Assembly: GCA_001695595.3 (NCBI GenBank)
Contig: MBPM02000004.1
Coordinates: 1,984,001-2,048,000, forward strand
DNA: 64,000 nucleotides
Direction: 5' to 3'
DNA from: Plasmopara viticola
Taxonomy: Eukaryota; Oomycota; Peronosporomycetes; Peronosporales; Peronosporaceae
The notes under the pieces were generated by a model. The model worked only from the letters and a program-made list of their open reading frames with translations, was not told where the DNA came from and did not search any database. How positions within the stretch are numbered: position 1 is the stretch's first letter; each line of letters opens with the position of its first letter. The translations under genes and the position numbers were made by a program. Below, one piece after another: positions 1-12,147 of this stretch.

Positions 1-2855
1 CAAACCCACTGTAGATCATACTTATTAGCGAATAAGCTTTATTGTCTGAGATAAGTCGCGTGTTTGTATAATATTTCTTCGTCGCTATGACCTCTGGGTT
101 TTGCTTGATGACCCAATACAAGGTTATAGCCTCCTCCAAAACGGAAATGGACAAATATATTGCCTAGAGTATATCTGAAAGAAAGCTGGCAAGAGTCGTG
201 CGACTTAATAATCAAATTTCGTCAAGGCACTTGATAGCCCTTGGGTCCGCTTGAAACTATGTAGCATGAAAATTGGTGTACTTTTTGCGACGAGGAGTTT
301 TTTTACTAGCTCATTCAGAGTTATTCGCAACTACTTGACAAATATTGTGCATTTAACAAAAATCACCTGGGCTTGTTGCCTTACAATTCATACTTCCTTA
401 TATATGCAGAACCGTTGAGTAGCTCAGCTTATTGCAAGCAAGAGCTAATCGTCACTTTTTGCAATTTGTTTATCGAGAATATAAGGTGACGAAAGCAAGT
501 AATTAGACTATCACGCCATGCGTTTCTTTGTCTTTTGACAAACAAGATCAACGAGCTTGCATTGCTCCCGTGGCGGATAATATGACCCGGTGACACACAG
601 ATTTGCCTGACTCTACAACAGTCTCGTGCCACAATTCGCTTTTCGATTTAAATTATGACGGTGGGTACTTGGATACATAATCTGGAAGTTTCTTAACCAA
701 AAAATTATGAGATGCTTCTACAGGAATTTTGAGCTTTGGCGCAACGTGAGCTGCCTAGGAGATCGAGAAATTCCTTACAGTGTGGAAAACCGTCTCTGAG
801 ATATTTTCTTCCTTCAGATTCAGACAATAAGTCGTAACTTCGAGTTCTCCAAAACTCAGTATTCAAACAATTTTTAAATCGTCTTGAATTGAATTGCACC
901 TATTAGGATGCAACGACAAATTGGACTCATAGAAAGCATGTAGTTGCTTCATATACTAGAAAGACTCAGGGAGCTAATTTCTATCGTTGCTTTGCTCTCT
1001 TCGCAAGGAGCTCTGCAATCAATTCTTTAGAATACTTCCTTTATACCCACAGGCTTGTGCTACCGACTATTTCTTGCCAATTTTAGTCACCAGCTCTCAA
1101 AATTTTGTTCGTTGCAGTTGGTAAAGTATCGTGTATGCCACTCGCTTACAGAAACTTGCAACCGATACTCTGTTATCCACTATTACTTGCGGAGCTATGT
1201 AACCCGCTTGCATAAATATGTTCTCTCCACCAGTTGTTTTATGTCTTTTACGCGCGGAAGTACGCTTTTCAGCATCTTCGAGTGCCAATAACACCAGCAG
1301 AGCTCGGTTACCCGACAAAAGAGGCTTCGAAGACGTCGTAGTGTCTATCTTCGTAGAAATGCTGGTACCATGAAGAATTTGCATATCTATTTGGGGTGTA
1401 GGCCTTTTCTCGAAGAAGTCGTACACACAATAGGTATATGTCCAGGGCCGGTCGCGCACAATTGGATTTTGGCTCACCCCGCCATTTATATCAAAGCTCG
1501 TGCATTTCTGACTTAACGAGTTCGAAATGCATGTCGTAATCATTTATGACCAGGACAAGGATTTACAGGGGGCCGTTAGATTTAAGAGTTTACTGCCAGG
1601 TCTTCTGCAGTCCCAAAGATGTATGAGCTGTCCCAATTTGAGATATTTCGTCTGTTAGAGAATCGGATCGATGTTTTTGCATTGACCAATACTGTATGCG
1701 GTGCGCGAGATTTCTCGACGTATTAGATTTGCTTAGATTCGAATTGGCTTTCTGAAACCTCGTATATTTTAGTGTCTTTCCATCAAATCAGTGCTGATGA
1801 TTCCTCCTTCGATTGCTGTCAAGATCACAGGGGCTAAGTTTCCATGGTATTAAGCCATTATCAGGACCAAGGCTTTGCTCCCCGCCTGTATTGCGACCTC
1901 CTTGGAAGGCAGTGACTGTTAAAGGCCCTCGAGCAAAATAAAACTTTTCTAGACAGTGTGTTCTATTTTACTAATGCCGATCAGCCAACGTCTATTGCTT
2001 GACAATGCTTCAATCCTGGAGTTGAGCCAGCAGGCCCTTGGCTCATTAAGCATCCACTGTAATCCAAAGCAATTAGCCTGTCCGTAGCTACACTTCTTTT
2101 GTAGAGCAACATATTATGCTTTTCTTTTTTTTTCTTTGCCGCTGCTTTTTGAACTATACAGTGTTGAGTGCGAGGCGAGCCTACACTTTAGCCGCCCACA
2201 AAGCAGTCGTCTTGATTTGCTCGAGGAGTGACGCCCTATCAATGATGACCGTCAACTTCCTTAACGTATGGGCATATTCATAATAATTGCTTACAGAAAA
2301 AAACGCGTGCGCACTGAAAAGAAACATTTTACCAGATGGAGCGATTCTGTTGCTGCTTCTTCGACTGTTCCCACGACAAAACCAGCTTTAGCTTCACAGG
2401 TGAGTGCGCATCTGGTAAGATCGCTTAGAACCTCAACAATTTACAAAAGAAGGTTCTGATTACCCTCCATTTAAAGCTTAAGTGTCGAGCCTTACCAAAT
2501 TGGAGCCCACAGCAGGCACTACCGCTGGGCTATTAGGACCCTTCGTTGCCCAACCTCTAGTGCATAGACTTTGCTCGTAAAGGTGACGCATTCCAGCTGC
2601 TTGGTAGCACGGAGGTTTGCGGTCATAGCCGCATTCTAATGTCCATATATCTTTAAAGTAATAAATTGTTTGTCCAACAAATGCGCGAAGGCAGTTCTAT
2701 CCATCTTGAAGCTTTCGCGAGGGATCGGGTCGACAATCCACCTGTGTGTGCAAAGGATTGACTTCAAGCCTTGTGCAGAGTAGGTGTGCAGGAAGATGAA
2801 CGACATTTTGATGAATGGTCTCTGGTGAAAGGGAAAGACTGATCAACGTAATCGT
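1..2855. other. Gene-poor AT-rich stretch
   Basis: I see no supportable gene here. The longest open stretch is a 148-codon ATG frame on the minus strand (1543 to 1097), listed separately among the findings because it has a weak effector-like motif. A pyrimidine-rich run lies near 2115-2140. Reading frames are otherwise short and stop-rich on both strands. Confidence 0.5.
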
Positions 2856-2867
2856 GTGATTTGTGTA

Positions 2868-3200
2868 TTGTATTGTATTGTATTGTATTACGTTATCGCG
2901 TTGCCAAGTTATGCACGTGCTAGGCTCAGTCTGGCTAGTCCACGGCATAGAGTGGTGTCCGCATACGTCGAGTCTCGTTCGGCGGGCAGTGCAGTCAGCA
3001 CCGAGGTCGTGAGGGTCTTCCATTATTTTGTTTATCTCTGACTTGGTAAGAGCCCAGGTGGCGCTCTGATGCTGGAGACCGTCGCGTCGAGGATGAGACT
3101 CGTTAGAGACCTGCAGATGCCCGAGAGCACCTGCCCGAAGCGCGCGAGCATTTAGCCCCCGCGCTTGGAAGGAGGGCGTCACCCCAACCTTTTCCGTAAG
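2868..3200 (-). mobile_element. SINE-like retroposon, copy 1
   Basis: This 333-bp insertion is flanked by an exact 12-bp target-site duplication, GTGATTTGTGTA (2856-2867 and 3201-3212). Read on the minus strand it starts near CGGAAAAGGTTGGGGTGACG and ends in a short pentanucleotide tail, about five units of the ATACA type. That is the signature of target-primed reverse transcription. A second copy of almost the same length lies at 24861-25185 with its own 12-bp duplication. The shared 5' end suggests a defined full-length unit, as in a SINE, and not a randomly truncated LINE. I could not find clear RNA polymerase III A and B boxes, so a tRNA origin is unproven. A 179-codon minus-strand frame crosses the element and is not believed to be a gene. 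Confidence 0.8.
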
Positions 3201-3403
3201 GTGATTTGTGTAGGCAGGGTAAAATCCTCGCGGCAAGTAAGGATTTGAGGAACGGCCCGTTACGTTCTGACCAAAATTAAAACAAGCTAATCAGTAGAAG
3301 TAGTTATTAATAAGTCGATGAAACGGTGTTAGAATCAAAACGCTATACGCCTGTGGCTTCAATCTAGATTGCGAAATTATATCTGGAGCCGAGACGTTCC
3401 TAA

Positions 3404-4375
3404 ATGTCCATAGAGCTTTCTGTGGACATGATCAAGCGCCGAAGCGGCCACTATGACTTGGGATTGGTCACATTGTTGGATGTCTCGAGGATGAAAATTA
3501 GCAGGCTGGCCCAATTGGAGCACTGCGTGAATCTCCACGAACTCAACTTGGCTGACAACAATGTACCGTTGTTGATACTGATCAGGTTAAATATTTAATG
3601 ATCGATTGCATTATACTGTCGGTACAGCTCCTGTCACTAAAAGGATTGCCTGCTTTGCCAATGCTGCGCTGTCTCCACCTTTCCAATAACCAGCTCACTT
3701 CCCTCGGTTCGTCACTACGTAAGCAACTAGTACCGAAGACTACTAACTCGCTAAGTTCAGACAGTCTGCCGAGTTTTCCCTTATTGGAAGAACTTAGTGT
3801 TGCCGTACGTATTAGCTTTTAACTGAGGTCGCCACGTCCACCTAAAGTTTACAATGGTGTCTGTATAGAACAACCAGATACAGAGCATCAACTTTGTAGA
3901 GTTGGCCACTCTAGTACCGAGTCTTCGAATTCTTGACTTTACCAACAATATTCTGGATAGTAGCAGCGTCGAAGCGAAGGCATTAAAAGCTTTTACCAAT
4001 TTATTATTTTTAAATGGTAAAGCTTTTGCGCTCACAGAGCTTTTTAAAGCTTTGCGTATGAACACCTTCGAGGCAGAGAATGGCGATGATCTTGCGGTAC
4101 CATACACCGATCCCGAAGGCAAGGTCGACCTCATACCACACGAAGATATCGGGTTCAAGGAAAACATCACATGCCATCTCGAAGGTTAGTTTTAATTGCT
4201 CCTTTGAGCTTTTATCACGCTTTTTAGTTTGTAAATTACGCACAACCTTACCCATTTCTGTTTTGTCAAAATCGCTCATTTCTCAACAGATTTATTGCGT
4301 CAATGTAACCAGACGTTGGCAAATACTGAGCCAGAGCTGGTCTTTCCAGCTTCTTCATCCTCCATTAGCTCATAG
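3404..4375 (+). CDS. LRRC61-like leucine-rich-repeat protein, four exons
   Basis: The gene is a spliced model of about 245 aa. Exons are 3404-3562, 3628-3804, 3869-4184 and 4290-4375; introns are 65, 64 and 105 nt with GT-AG ends and consistent phases. The first junction restores an exact 22-residue LRR spacing between LHELNLADNN and LRCLHLSNNQ; reading through instead meets a stop. A further repeat follows (LRILDFTNN, exon 3). The N-terminus, with SVDMIKRRSGHYDLGLVTLL, resembles the segment before the repeats in LRRC61 of animals, and the length is close to that family (about 260 aa). LRRC61-type proteins are poorly characterised, so a scaffold or binding role is only inferred. The start is the first ATG in frame. 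The gene is tail to tail with the RING gene, about 90 bp apart. The last exon is the least certain part. Confidence 0.7.
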
Positions 4376-4468
4376 ATGATAGCTTGCCGCAGTAAAATAT
4401 AAAAAAGATAGCCATCAAAGCTTTGCAGCTGTGCGATATATCAACACTGTTGATATGGATTGACCACC

Positions 4469-5526
4469 TCATACCCGCCGGAGCATTTCTTCTTCACTTG
4501 TTGCTGTAGCACCTCCAGAACCAGTTACGTCGAGAATGGATTTACGACATGTTGGGCACGTCGAATTCACTAACAGCCATTCGTCCACGCACTCTTTGTG
4601 AAAATGATGGGCGCATGGTAGCACGCGCAGCGACTGAGACGACTCATAGTCGTTCAAGCAGATACAGCAGCACGCGTCTTCTGGAGAGAACATGCTGACT
4701 GTATACGTTTTCGTCTCTAACTGGTCGATCATCTGCTCTCACCACCACATCATCAATTGTTTAATTTCACATGCAAAATCACGAGAGAATTATTCCACAT
4801 TACCTCTTTCGTCGCGCCTTTACCTCGCATAGGGTCTTGTAGTCGACTTAGCAGTCGAATGACGCATGGCAGACAGAAGCAAAGGACTGGCAGCAACGCT
4901 AACAGTAACAAGCAGGGCAGAAAAATCTTGGTATACGAAATCACAATCATCCAGAGCGCCAATTGGTACATGGCGGACCCGTCGTCGCAGCGTGCGCCAT
5001 CACTAATGACCCACATATTCCCGACCAGGAACCAGAAAAGCCCAGCCAGGTCCAACCCGTACTTTAGCTGACTTAAAGCCGCCATGTACTTTTCGCGAAG
5101 TCTTATGGCACTATTACTAGTCGCACCGTTAAGGTAGTATAGTGTCCACTCGAGCACCAGCGTGAGTGTCAAGTGAACCGTATGGAGAAGTACCCACACC
5201 TGAATGCGATAGCATAGCGTCTCGCTTTGCCAGTGTAGCGCCAAAAGAACGATAGCGGCAACAATCTGTGGCAAATTAACAAGCGAAATTGCCCACATGA
5301 TGAGACGGGAATTGCGTGCATCCCGAGCCTCCTGTACGCTGCTGTTGAGCACATTTAGACGCACAGCTTGGACTTCGTCCGAAGCTGCTCGCCCACTAGC
5401 CACGCCCGCAGTGGCTAGCAGTCGCGCGCGAGATGGAGACGACAGAGAGCTACTGCTTGGACCCGATGAACGCAGTGCGACACGCTCTTCGGTGCCAGGC
5501 ATCGCGGTGTCAGAGGTATCGGGCAT
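4469..5526 (-). CDS. Multipass membrane RING-H2 E3 ubiquitin ligase, two exons
   Basis: Exon 1 runs 5526-4804 and exon 2 4732-4469. The 71-nt intron has a good donor (GAG/GTAATG) and acceptor (GAGAGCAG) in phase 0, giving 328 aa. Residues 1-70 are Ser/Ala-rich and probably disordered. About four hydrophobic segments follow, for example IMWAISLVNLPQIVAAIVLL, VWVLLHTVHLTLTLVL, LAGLFWFLVGNMWVI and FLPCLLLLALLPVLCFCL. The C-terminus carries a RING-H2 finger: CCIC, then LPCAHHFHKEC, then CPTC. All eight zinc ligands are visible. Proteins with this order (membrane segments, then a cytosolic RING-H2) are E3 ligases of plant and protist endomembranes, so it should pass ubiquitin from an E2 to membrane-associated substrates. 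The substrate is unknown. The start is the ATG at 5526. Confidence 0.85.
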
Positions 5527-5700
5527 GCAGGCGGTCGAGCGACAAGTCTCTTTTTTTTTAAGCTTACCGGTATTTACAATTTTAAAATGTGCACATAATT
5601 TCTCTCAATTGGGAAAGGGCTTATTTATAGTTAGGCTTTAAATAGCACGTGTGGTTATTGTGTTAGCTCTTGACACACACCCGCATTTTTTTCATAGGCT

Positions 5701-6198
5701 TCAAGCCAGCGGTTGTAAGCAGGCCATCAGGCGCTGTAATTTTGGGTCCAGGGGAGTCTGTAAAAGGCGACCACTGAGCACAGAGGCCTTTGTCATTCGG
5801 AATTGATCGAGATTGAGTCGGTTATCGTTTGAAAAATCAGTATGATATTGACCGCCTCCTCGAACAAATAGGAGCATTATTACACGTCTTAAGTGTATTT
5901 ATAGAGAGAGATACGTCTACTAAGACCAGCCAGTCAAACCCGACCCATAGGGCACATCGTATTGGAATCGCAAGGAAGGGAACCTTGAAAGTTTAGACGC
6001 TTTTCGACTTCTGTCGCTTTGGGGCTGGTAATTGAAGCCAGTGGTTTTAACTGAATATGATAATTTCTCAATTGAAAGCGTCTTGATCGCAGTGTTTAGG
6101 TGACAGATTGACGCAGCGTCTTTAAAACGCATTTGTCCAACGCGTGATGTTCGTATTGCTGTCTCAGACGATGGCGACCAACACATCACCCAGCTCAA
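5701..6198 (-). CDS. Possible small unidentified gene, spliced
   Basis: Two open blocks lie in succession on the minus strand. The first (6198-5920, about 92 codons) is open at both ends and holds strings such as KLSRFPSLRFQYDVPYGSG. The second ends at a TGA at 5703-5701 with the C-terminal string QRLMACLQPLA. A stop-rich AT interval of about 80 nt between them could be an intron: a donor in GGGTCG/GGTTTG and an acceptor near GTTCGAG would keep the frame, but neither site is strong. The first block begins after a stop with no ATG until an internal Met, so a 5' exon may be missing. I do not recognise the product. Coding texture is better than in the flanking sequence, but this could still be chance. 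Confidence 0.3.
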
Positions 6199-7080
6199 GC
6201 TCTAGGTTCAAAAAACCGGGTGAGACCTTCTAAAAATTTGATTGTAATGAATAGAGGTGCAAAAAGCATGAAACTGCGGATGGAATCACTCCTATTGACG
6301 AAATCTTAAACCATAGTAGCGCAAGACTTCGGCCTCATAGACGTCCGCTACGGTTTATGGGGACGCCAACACGGATAGGCACTAGGCGGCACTTGACACA
6401 CCATAGGTATAATATTTTATAATTTTACTTAATTAGTGTTATACAACTTCACGCGAGAAGTGCGAAGTCAGTGTACTTTGGCCCCTTGAATTAATTTTAA
6501 GAATGGCAGATGTGTGATCGTGTATGAAGGCGTAAACCGTCTTCTTGAGTCTACGGCCATTTAAGTAACATCCGGTGACCGATTTTGCTTTCGAAACAAC
6601 GTTTCCAATGCAAGCGAAATCAACGTAATCTGGCTAACAGGAAAATGACAACGTAGTTTAATCAGCACCTTGGAGAGGTGGGAGAAGCTGTCATTCCTAC
6701 TGACGTCGATACGCATAAACCTCTATAGTCCTGACTGCAGTCTCACAATAAATTTGTCGAGAGCTGTGTAGTAGAACACGTTGATCACTAAATACTCACT
6801 GCTTTTGCCTTTCATGTTGTGCCATAGTGACTTGAAGGAAGCAAACATCCAACGCCATTTGCTTTCAAATTCGATTAATTAGCTGGTTGCATTACAGTCA
6901 GCCTTCGCGCCTGCAGCAAACGCTTACCTGTCATCATGCGCGATGTGAGCTTGTCTAGTCGCAGCACTACCAGCTCGCCACAGCACAGATGGTATAACTT
7001 TCCGGCAGAAGGCTTATGACTATCGCAGTCGACATCGTAAGCTCTAAGCTTTTAAGCACTGTTCACTCGGTTCCTGTGGG
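6199..7080. other. Intergenic, nothing recognised
   Basis: The sequence is AT-rich with short frames only on both strands. No RNA gene, repeat or motif was recognised. Confidence 0.4.
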
Positions 7081-7500
7081 ACACAGTCGCGGAAAAGTCG
7101 GTCGTCGGACGAGGCTTGGGTGGCGAGTGGGTCGAAGTAGGTAAAGGAGGAGTATTAGTTGTCTGATAAAGATTAAGATGTGATATTGAATGGAGAGCAC
7201 TTGCGTATTCTTGTCTTGCTACAGCTTACATGATGGTTCTCAGCCACCTTCTGCTACCATCCCAAAGGCTATCATTCTTTTTTACTCCATCTTGCCTTTA
7301 CATATCCTGGAACAGTTTTAAACAATTAATTCTCTCTTGGCTTTTACTGGTTATATGGAATCTTAACCTTGCGTCTGCTAAAATTGTGTAGTTATGAATA
7401 AAACCGATGCAAATGTATTTGAGAAATTATGTGACTTTACGGCGTAATGGCCGCTACCGGCAAACCTATCGGTGAAGACGATTACGTCAAACCGTGCTTG
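7081..7500 (+). repeat. Dispersed repeat family A, copy 1
   Basis: This block aligns by eye with 26697-27115 and 60593-60990. Shared landmarks in order are CAGTCGCGGA, GTCGGACGA, a GGAGGAGT-like box, GAGAGCTCTTACG-like text, CATCCTAAAGGCTATCATTC, an ACATCCTG-like box and a terminal GATGACGACGGT-like box. The copies are all in the same orientation and heavily diverged. About 400 bp without coding capacity, in several copies, fits an old solo LTR or a non-autonomous element. Terminal TG/CA ends and target duplications could not be fixed. A gypsy integrase relic lies 1.8 kb downstream, so a Ty3/gypsy LTR is the best guess. Confidence 0.55.
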
Positions 7501-9279
7501 CTTTTCTTGCAACTTCATAAGCTACCCCAAACATAATGGTTCTAAGAATCTTATTGTCAACGAGCCACTTCCGAGTCTAATCAAGTGTCCCTTCTCTTCA
7601 CGGTAATGCAGGGCTCTCTTTCGCGCTCTTCAAGATAGAAGCTCTTTTACCTGTAAAACACTTCTCATCGAGGTGTACACAAACAATTATGTCGTAACAT
7701 CGAAGCCTACACAATCCAGCAGCAATTATAGACCAATAATTTAGCACAGTCAGACGGATACAATTAGATTATTAAAATCACTCATAAAAAGAAAAAGAAA
7801 GTTAAACGATGTGTGTCATAGCTGATAGACTTGCCTGTTGCAGTGTCGTATTGTGCGGTACATAATCACAAGATTGAGGTAGTACTACATGTATATTGAG
7901 ACGCACATCGCGCTTCTACCGGATGCTTAAGACGAAAACAAGACAGAAGGGACTATTTCAACGTCAGCGACACGCTCCAAAAATTAATTCTAAAAAATAA
8001 TATGTCGACTTGAGTCAAGAAGGAACCAAATTCAAACCTGATTGCAATATTAGACAGCAATGGAGCTATATTACGAGCTTCAAATATTTTTTTATTAACC
8101 TTCTTATATGAAAATAAACAACTTATAAATAGTACAGCTTTTTGAAATCACAAGGCTCAGAATGGCGATGACTGACATACTGTCTATGGGTCCCTCAGAC
8201 ATAGCATCAAAACATACAGCTCCTCACCTTATGTAGATCGTCTGAGCCACCATGAACCACTACCTTCCTCTCAAACGCATTTTTGGATATAATAGTCATC
8301 ACATTTTACAACTTTCTCTCAGCTAATATAGTCACTACTCTATCATTTATCATACTATATGTCTACAATGTGTTAAATTAGATATTACACTTTGTGGTTA
8401 CTCATGCATAAAGATCGCTCCGAAGAACTTATATACAATACACATATGAGTCAGCACTCAAATCCGCATTCAAAGCAATGCTCGAATGACCATTCGATAA
8501 TCTGAACCGCTCCAGAGTATGACATCACGAAAAAAGATGATTTATAATTCGCGAGCATTACGCACTTTAGCCGGAAAAGTAGCTCCAATGATTCGGTTAA
8601 TTTGTCCTGACTGAGTTCTAGAAATTAGTAATGAGCAATAACTATCATAGTTTTAATTTGGCGGTGGCTCTTGCTTTTCTTAATATTTGTGCTCTGCTGT
8701 GTGTGTGCAAGGACAAAAAACATTGCGAACACAATCTTTAATGATTTGGCATATATCTTTGTATTTTCATAATGATGTCTTTAGGATTACCTTAATTAGC
8801 TCGTAATTTTTTTTTCACGAAGTGTTGCACTTAGTAACTCAGCACTTTGCAGTGACTTAAAAATGGAACTTGGATACTAATTTCGCGATAGGAAAAGCGT
8901 CTTTAGTATCTCACGAGGTCTTGACAAGCCGAGCGGAGCAAACTACGCCTTAATATAGCTTTACGATGTACGCCAACTCACCTTTGACACAATACTTTCT
9001 CGTACACTAATTAATGTTTGCTATTATTTAAGTGCTGCTTGAAACTAATCTGACCAAGTCTGAAACACAGCAACACGTGTGCCATTTAAAAGCCATAGAC
9101 TTTCCACATCAGGAATCTTGATAAATGTATCGACAAACGGATTCGTCAGGTATATTGAAGAATGCAAATTTTAAGAATTTAGTGCGATTACTTATTGCAG
9201 CCAAACCGACAAAATTAAGCTCAAGTACTCGACAACAATCGCGCGGTGCTTTACTACTGGGTAAATTTTACAAACTTGC
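7501..9279. other. AT-rich intergenic stretch
   Basis: There are no supportable genes. Frames are short and stop-dense on both strands. The stretch may be decayed retroelement sequence, since it lies between a dispersed repeat and an integrase relic, but I see no specific motif in it. Confidence 0.4.
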
Positions 9280-9530
9280 CGCGAGTTGTTGCTCAAGTGG
9301 GTGGCCAAGCATGTGGGAACCTGTGAGGTCAGCCAAATCCACGATTCAACCTGGCAGAGTTTGCTAGGGTTGGAAGTCCATAAAGTTCGACTTTGTGTTT
9401 GGCATACTGGAGTTTAATGGTAGTACGGGCATACTGGCGTACGTGTGGCGCCCAATCAAGATGGTGCGTTTAGCACCTTTTGTAACTAGAGCGAACAGCA
9501 AGGGTGCTTATGAATACGGTATTTAAATAC
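9280..9530 (+). pseudogene. Ty3/gypsy integrase relic
   Basis: Conceptual translation in shifting plus-strand frames shows two pieces of a gypsy integrase in the right order. First comes the end of the zinc-binding module (KWVAKHVGTCEVSQ, like the family's W-V-x-x-x-V-x-T-C-x-x-C-Q). Then comes the start of the catalytic core (DFVFGILEFNGSTGILAYVW and IKMVRLAPFV, like D-F-V-x-G-L-P ... R-F-S-K-M-V-H-L). At least one frameshift and one stop separate them, and the rest of the core cannot be followed. The second zinc cysteine is replaced by Ser and the catalytic-core Asp region is eroded. This is a dead fragment of an old gypsy element; no reverse transcriptase was recognised nearby. Confidence 0.65.
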
Positions 9531-12147
9531 AATATAGCTTTCATGACAAAGTGATATTGATTGGGGGCCCGCGATGTATCACTTCGTTTTAGCAAACGCT
9601 GTCTTGCTTTTCTGAGCCCGCATCCTGGTGTTCGCAGTAGACCATACAGAGATGGTCAAATATGTGCTAGAGACATTCTGAACGGTTTGTGCACTGAAGT
9701 GCCGCAAGTGTGAGCCGATAAACTATGCATGATTTTGTTTTCATCGGCTAACGTATCTTCAAGTACACCATAATAGAAAATATGGCCGAGACAACTAAAC
9801 TCTTTGAAACCCGAATGTTTACGAGGTAAGCGATACAGAAGAACAGATTTTTTTCTTCAGACCTCGAACTTGAGAAAAAATTCCGCAGAAGTCGGTTGAA
9901 TGTAATCAATAAAGTAGGGGTACGATTGCGAAAGCATAAATCGAAAAAAAAACATTGAAGAGAAAACTAAAAGTTCTACTTTTAGAGAAAACTTTGAAAC
10001 TGTTCGATACTAAAACATTTTGCTAGCAATAATGAGCTTGGTATCTCAAGAAAAGGAAAGAATGTTTCATTGACATTGGTCATATTCAACATTTTGTAAT
10101 AGTGTTACAATAAGTATTACGATTCTTGGGAGTCCGAGCCTCATGCAAGTCCTGAGATCCACTTGAAACCACGTCCCGAGATCCACTTAAAACCACAATT
10201 GTGCGCTTTGAGCGACCGGGCGAGATAGATGCTTAACACAAGGAAAATCGCCGTTCGACAAACAGAGTGACTTTGGCGCAATGAAAAAAATAATCAATTT
10301 TTAAATAGCATAGCCAAGAGCATTAGCAGTGGCATGGTGCCGTCTTGTTGCCTTACAAGCGATCAAAACTAGCTTGGTATGCATTCGGCGACGTCGACTC
10401 GCGCATCTAGGCATCGTGCGACAGGTCCAACTGGTAGTCAAAGTATGCTGACGCTTCTGCAAGTCTTTGTTACCAGCATCAAATTAGATCGGATGAAGAC
10501 CGAATTTAGGTATATCATCCGCAATGAGCTTAGTAAAACAACACCAAAGCGATGTATTCGCGCGCTGGAAAGCTCTCTGCTCGGATAACATTTGAATACT
10601 CTACGTGAGCGTCCCTTGCGTAAGTACAATGAGTATGCCCGCGTGTTTTTCTAAGAGTACAATTAATTTTTTTTGGAATTCTGTACGAATTTGCTTGCAC
10701 CAAGTTGCGTTCGCTGGAACTCAAACCAAAGAAATTACAGAAGTGAGGTCGACGCATAGACCCGAACTTCTGTGCATGGCGCAAGACGGATGTTAAAGAA
10801 GCATATTTCGACCAATTTTTTCATTTCTATTGAGCCGGGCTTTTGATGAAGCGCGCATCTTTGTATATCTAATCACCATATACCGCTCATCGCCAAATTG
10901 GAAAATACAGATAGAGTTGCTTCGTGTATATATTTCTTGTGCTTGTACAAAGCCGCACCCATTTGTATTGTGCTTAAATGTTTTCCCTAGCTCTTGGAAA
11001 TTGCGTGTAGTGATCAATTCACATTATAATTTATAGGAGCAAAGTCAAACATTTACGAAGTATCAATAAGCATCGAAGTCACCTAAGCATTAACACCACC
11101 GAGATCGACATTCACTGACTTGAGAAGTACCCCGAATATTTTTCGAGAAACGAGGTGGTGCTCTCGCAATACAAATTCATGCTTAAGCAACAGAGTACTT
11201 TACATGCCATCAGTTTTACATCGAAGCTCATTACTTGATCAAAATCGAATGAGACCTGAGAGATTCGCTCCTTGATGTTTCGACACTTGCAGCAGAAGCG
11301 TCATTATGCATATAAATTTGCTTCACTGTAGCAATGCTTATAAATAATGTTGTATCTCGCATGCCTTTGATGCACTGCTATACTCACTGTAACAAGCTGT
11401 AACATAAAATGCTGGGTCTGCGTCAACATAAGCCTTGGAGGAATGGCAGACGTCGGGCTCCTAGCTGTGGTTTGCGTAATGCAGCAATTCAAAAAGACAC
11501 TAAAACAGAATATATCAAAATTACATTGCGCAAGCAAATTTAGTCGCTTATGAGACTATCTCACCGACTTTAAAAATTATTTTTAGCCGTAATGCCAAGA
11601 CTTGATTTGGCCTCTAAGCTTTTTAAAAGTAAACTGATTACTGTTCTTGATTGTGAAGTGTTTCCACGCCTCCGTAGCCTCGTCCCGTGCATGATGGCAC
11701 CTTGGAAATTTTATAAGGCCGGTAAGAGTAAATATTGTTCCGCACTTTGTTCGGCTGATTAGCCGATCCTTTTTTCAGCGAGGCTTCACATGTATCATAC
11801 CTATCATAAGTCTTCATTTGGGTAATTATAGGCGAAAGCGAGACCACTTAATATTGTTTAGTGCTTATGAACTCCAAGCCAAATTCGGGATTTTAAGTAT
11901 TGTACAATCACGATTGTTGCCTCCTTTCATCACTCGATAGGATGCCCTTACTCACTTTAAAAATTTCAAGTTAGGACTCAAGCGATAATGCGAGGTCGAA
12001 GAAATTTAGTTATCAAAAACAGTAATCTTGCTTTGTGCTTGGAATGATGACAACGTGTGAATTAACGGCATAAAGTACTCTACAACTTTAGCTTGCGCAG
12101 TCAGCAAAGATACTTGAAAAAATAGCATCGCCACACAATGATTTTCT
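9531..12147. other. AT-rich intergenic stretch with a short tandem repeat
   Basis: No gene is supported. A 24-bp unit (TCCTGAGATCCACTTGAAAC...) is repeated twice in tandem at about 10150-10196, with a few mismatches. Opposing short frames at 10.4-11.1 kb overlap on both strands and have no recognisable protein features. The last 150 bp lie just past the stop codon of the SZT2-like gene and should hold its 3' untranslated region. Confidence 0.4.

Noticed and set aside
2697..3236. 179-codon minus-strand frame
   Set aside because: It runs through the SINE-like element and both target duplications. Its openness comes from the element's GC-rich sequence, not from a gene.
4010..4279. 89-codon minus-strand frame
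   Set aside because: It is antisense to exon 3 and intron 3 of the LRR gene, whose phases and repeat spacing are convincing.
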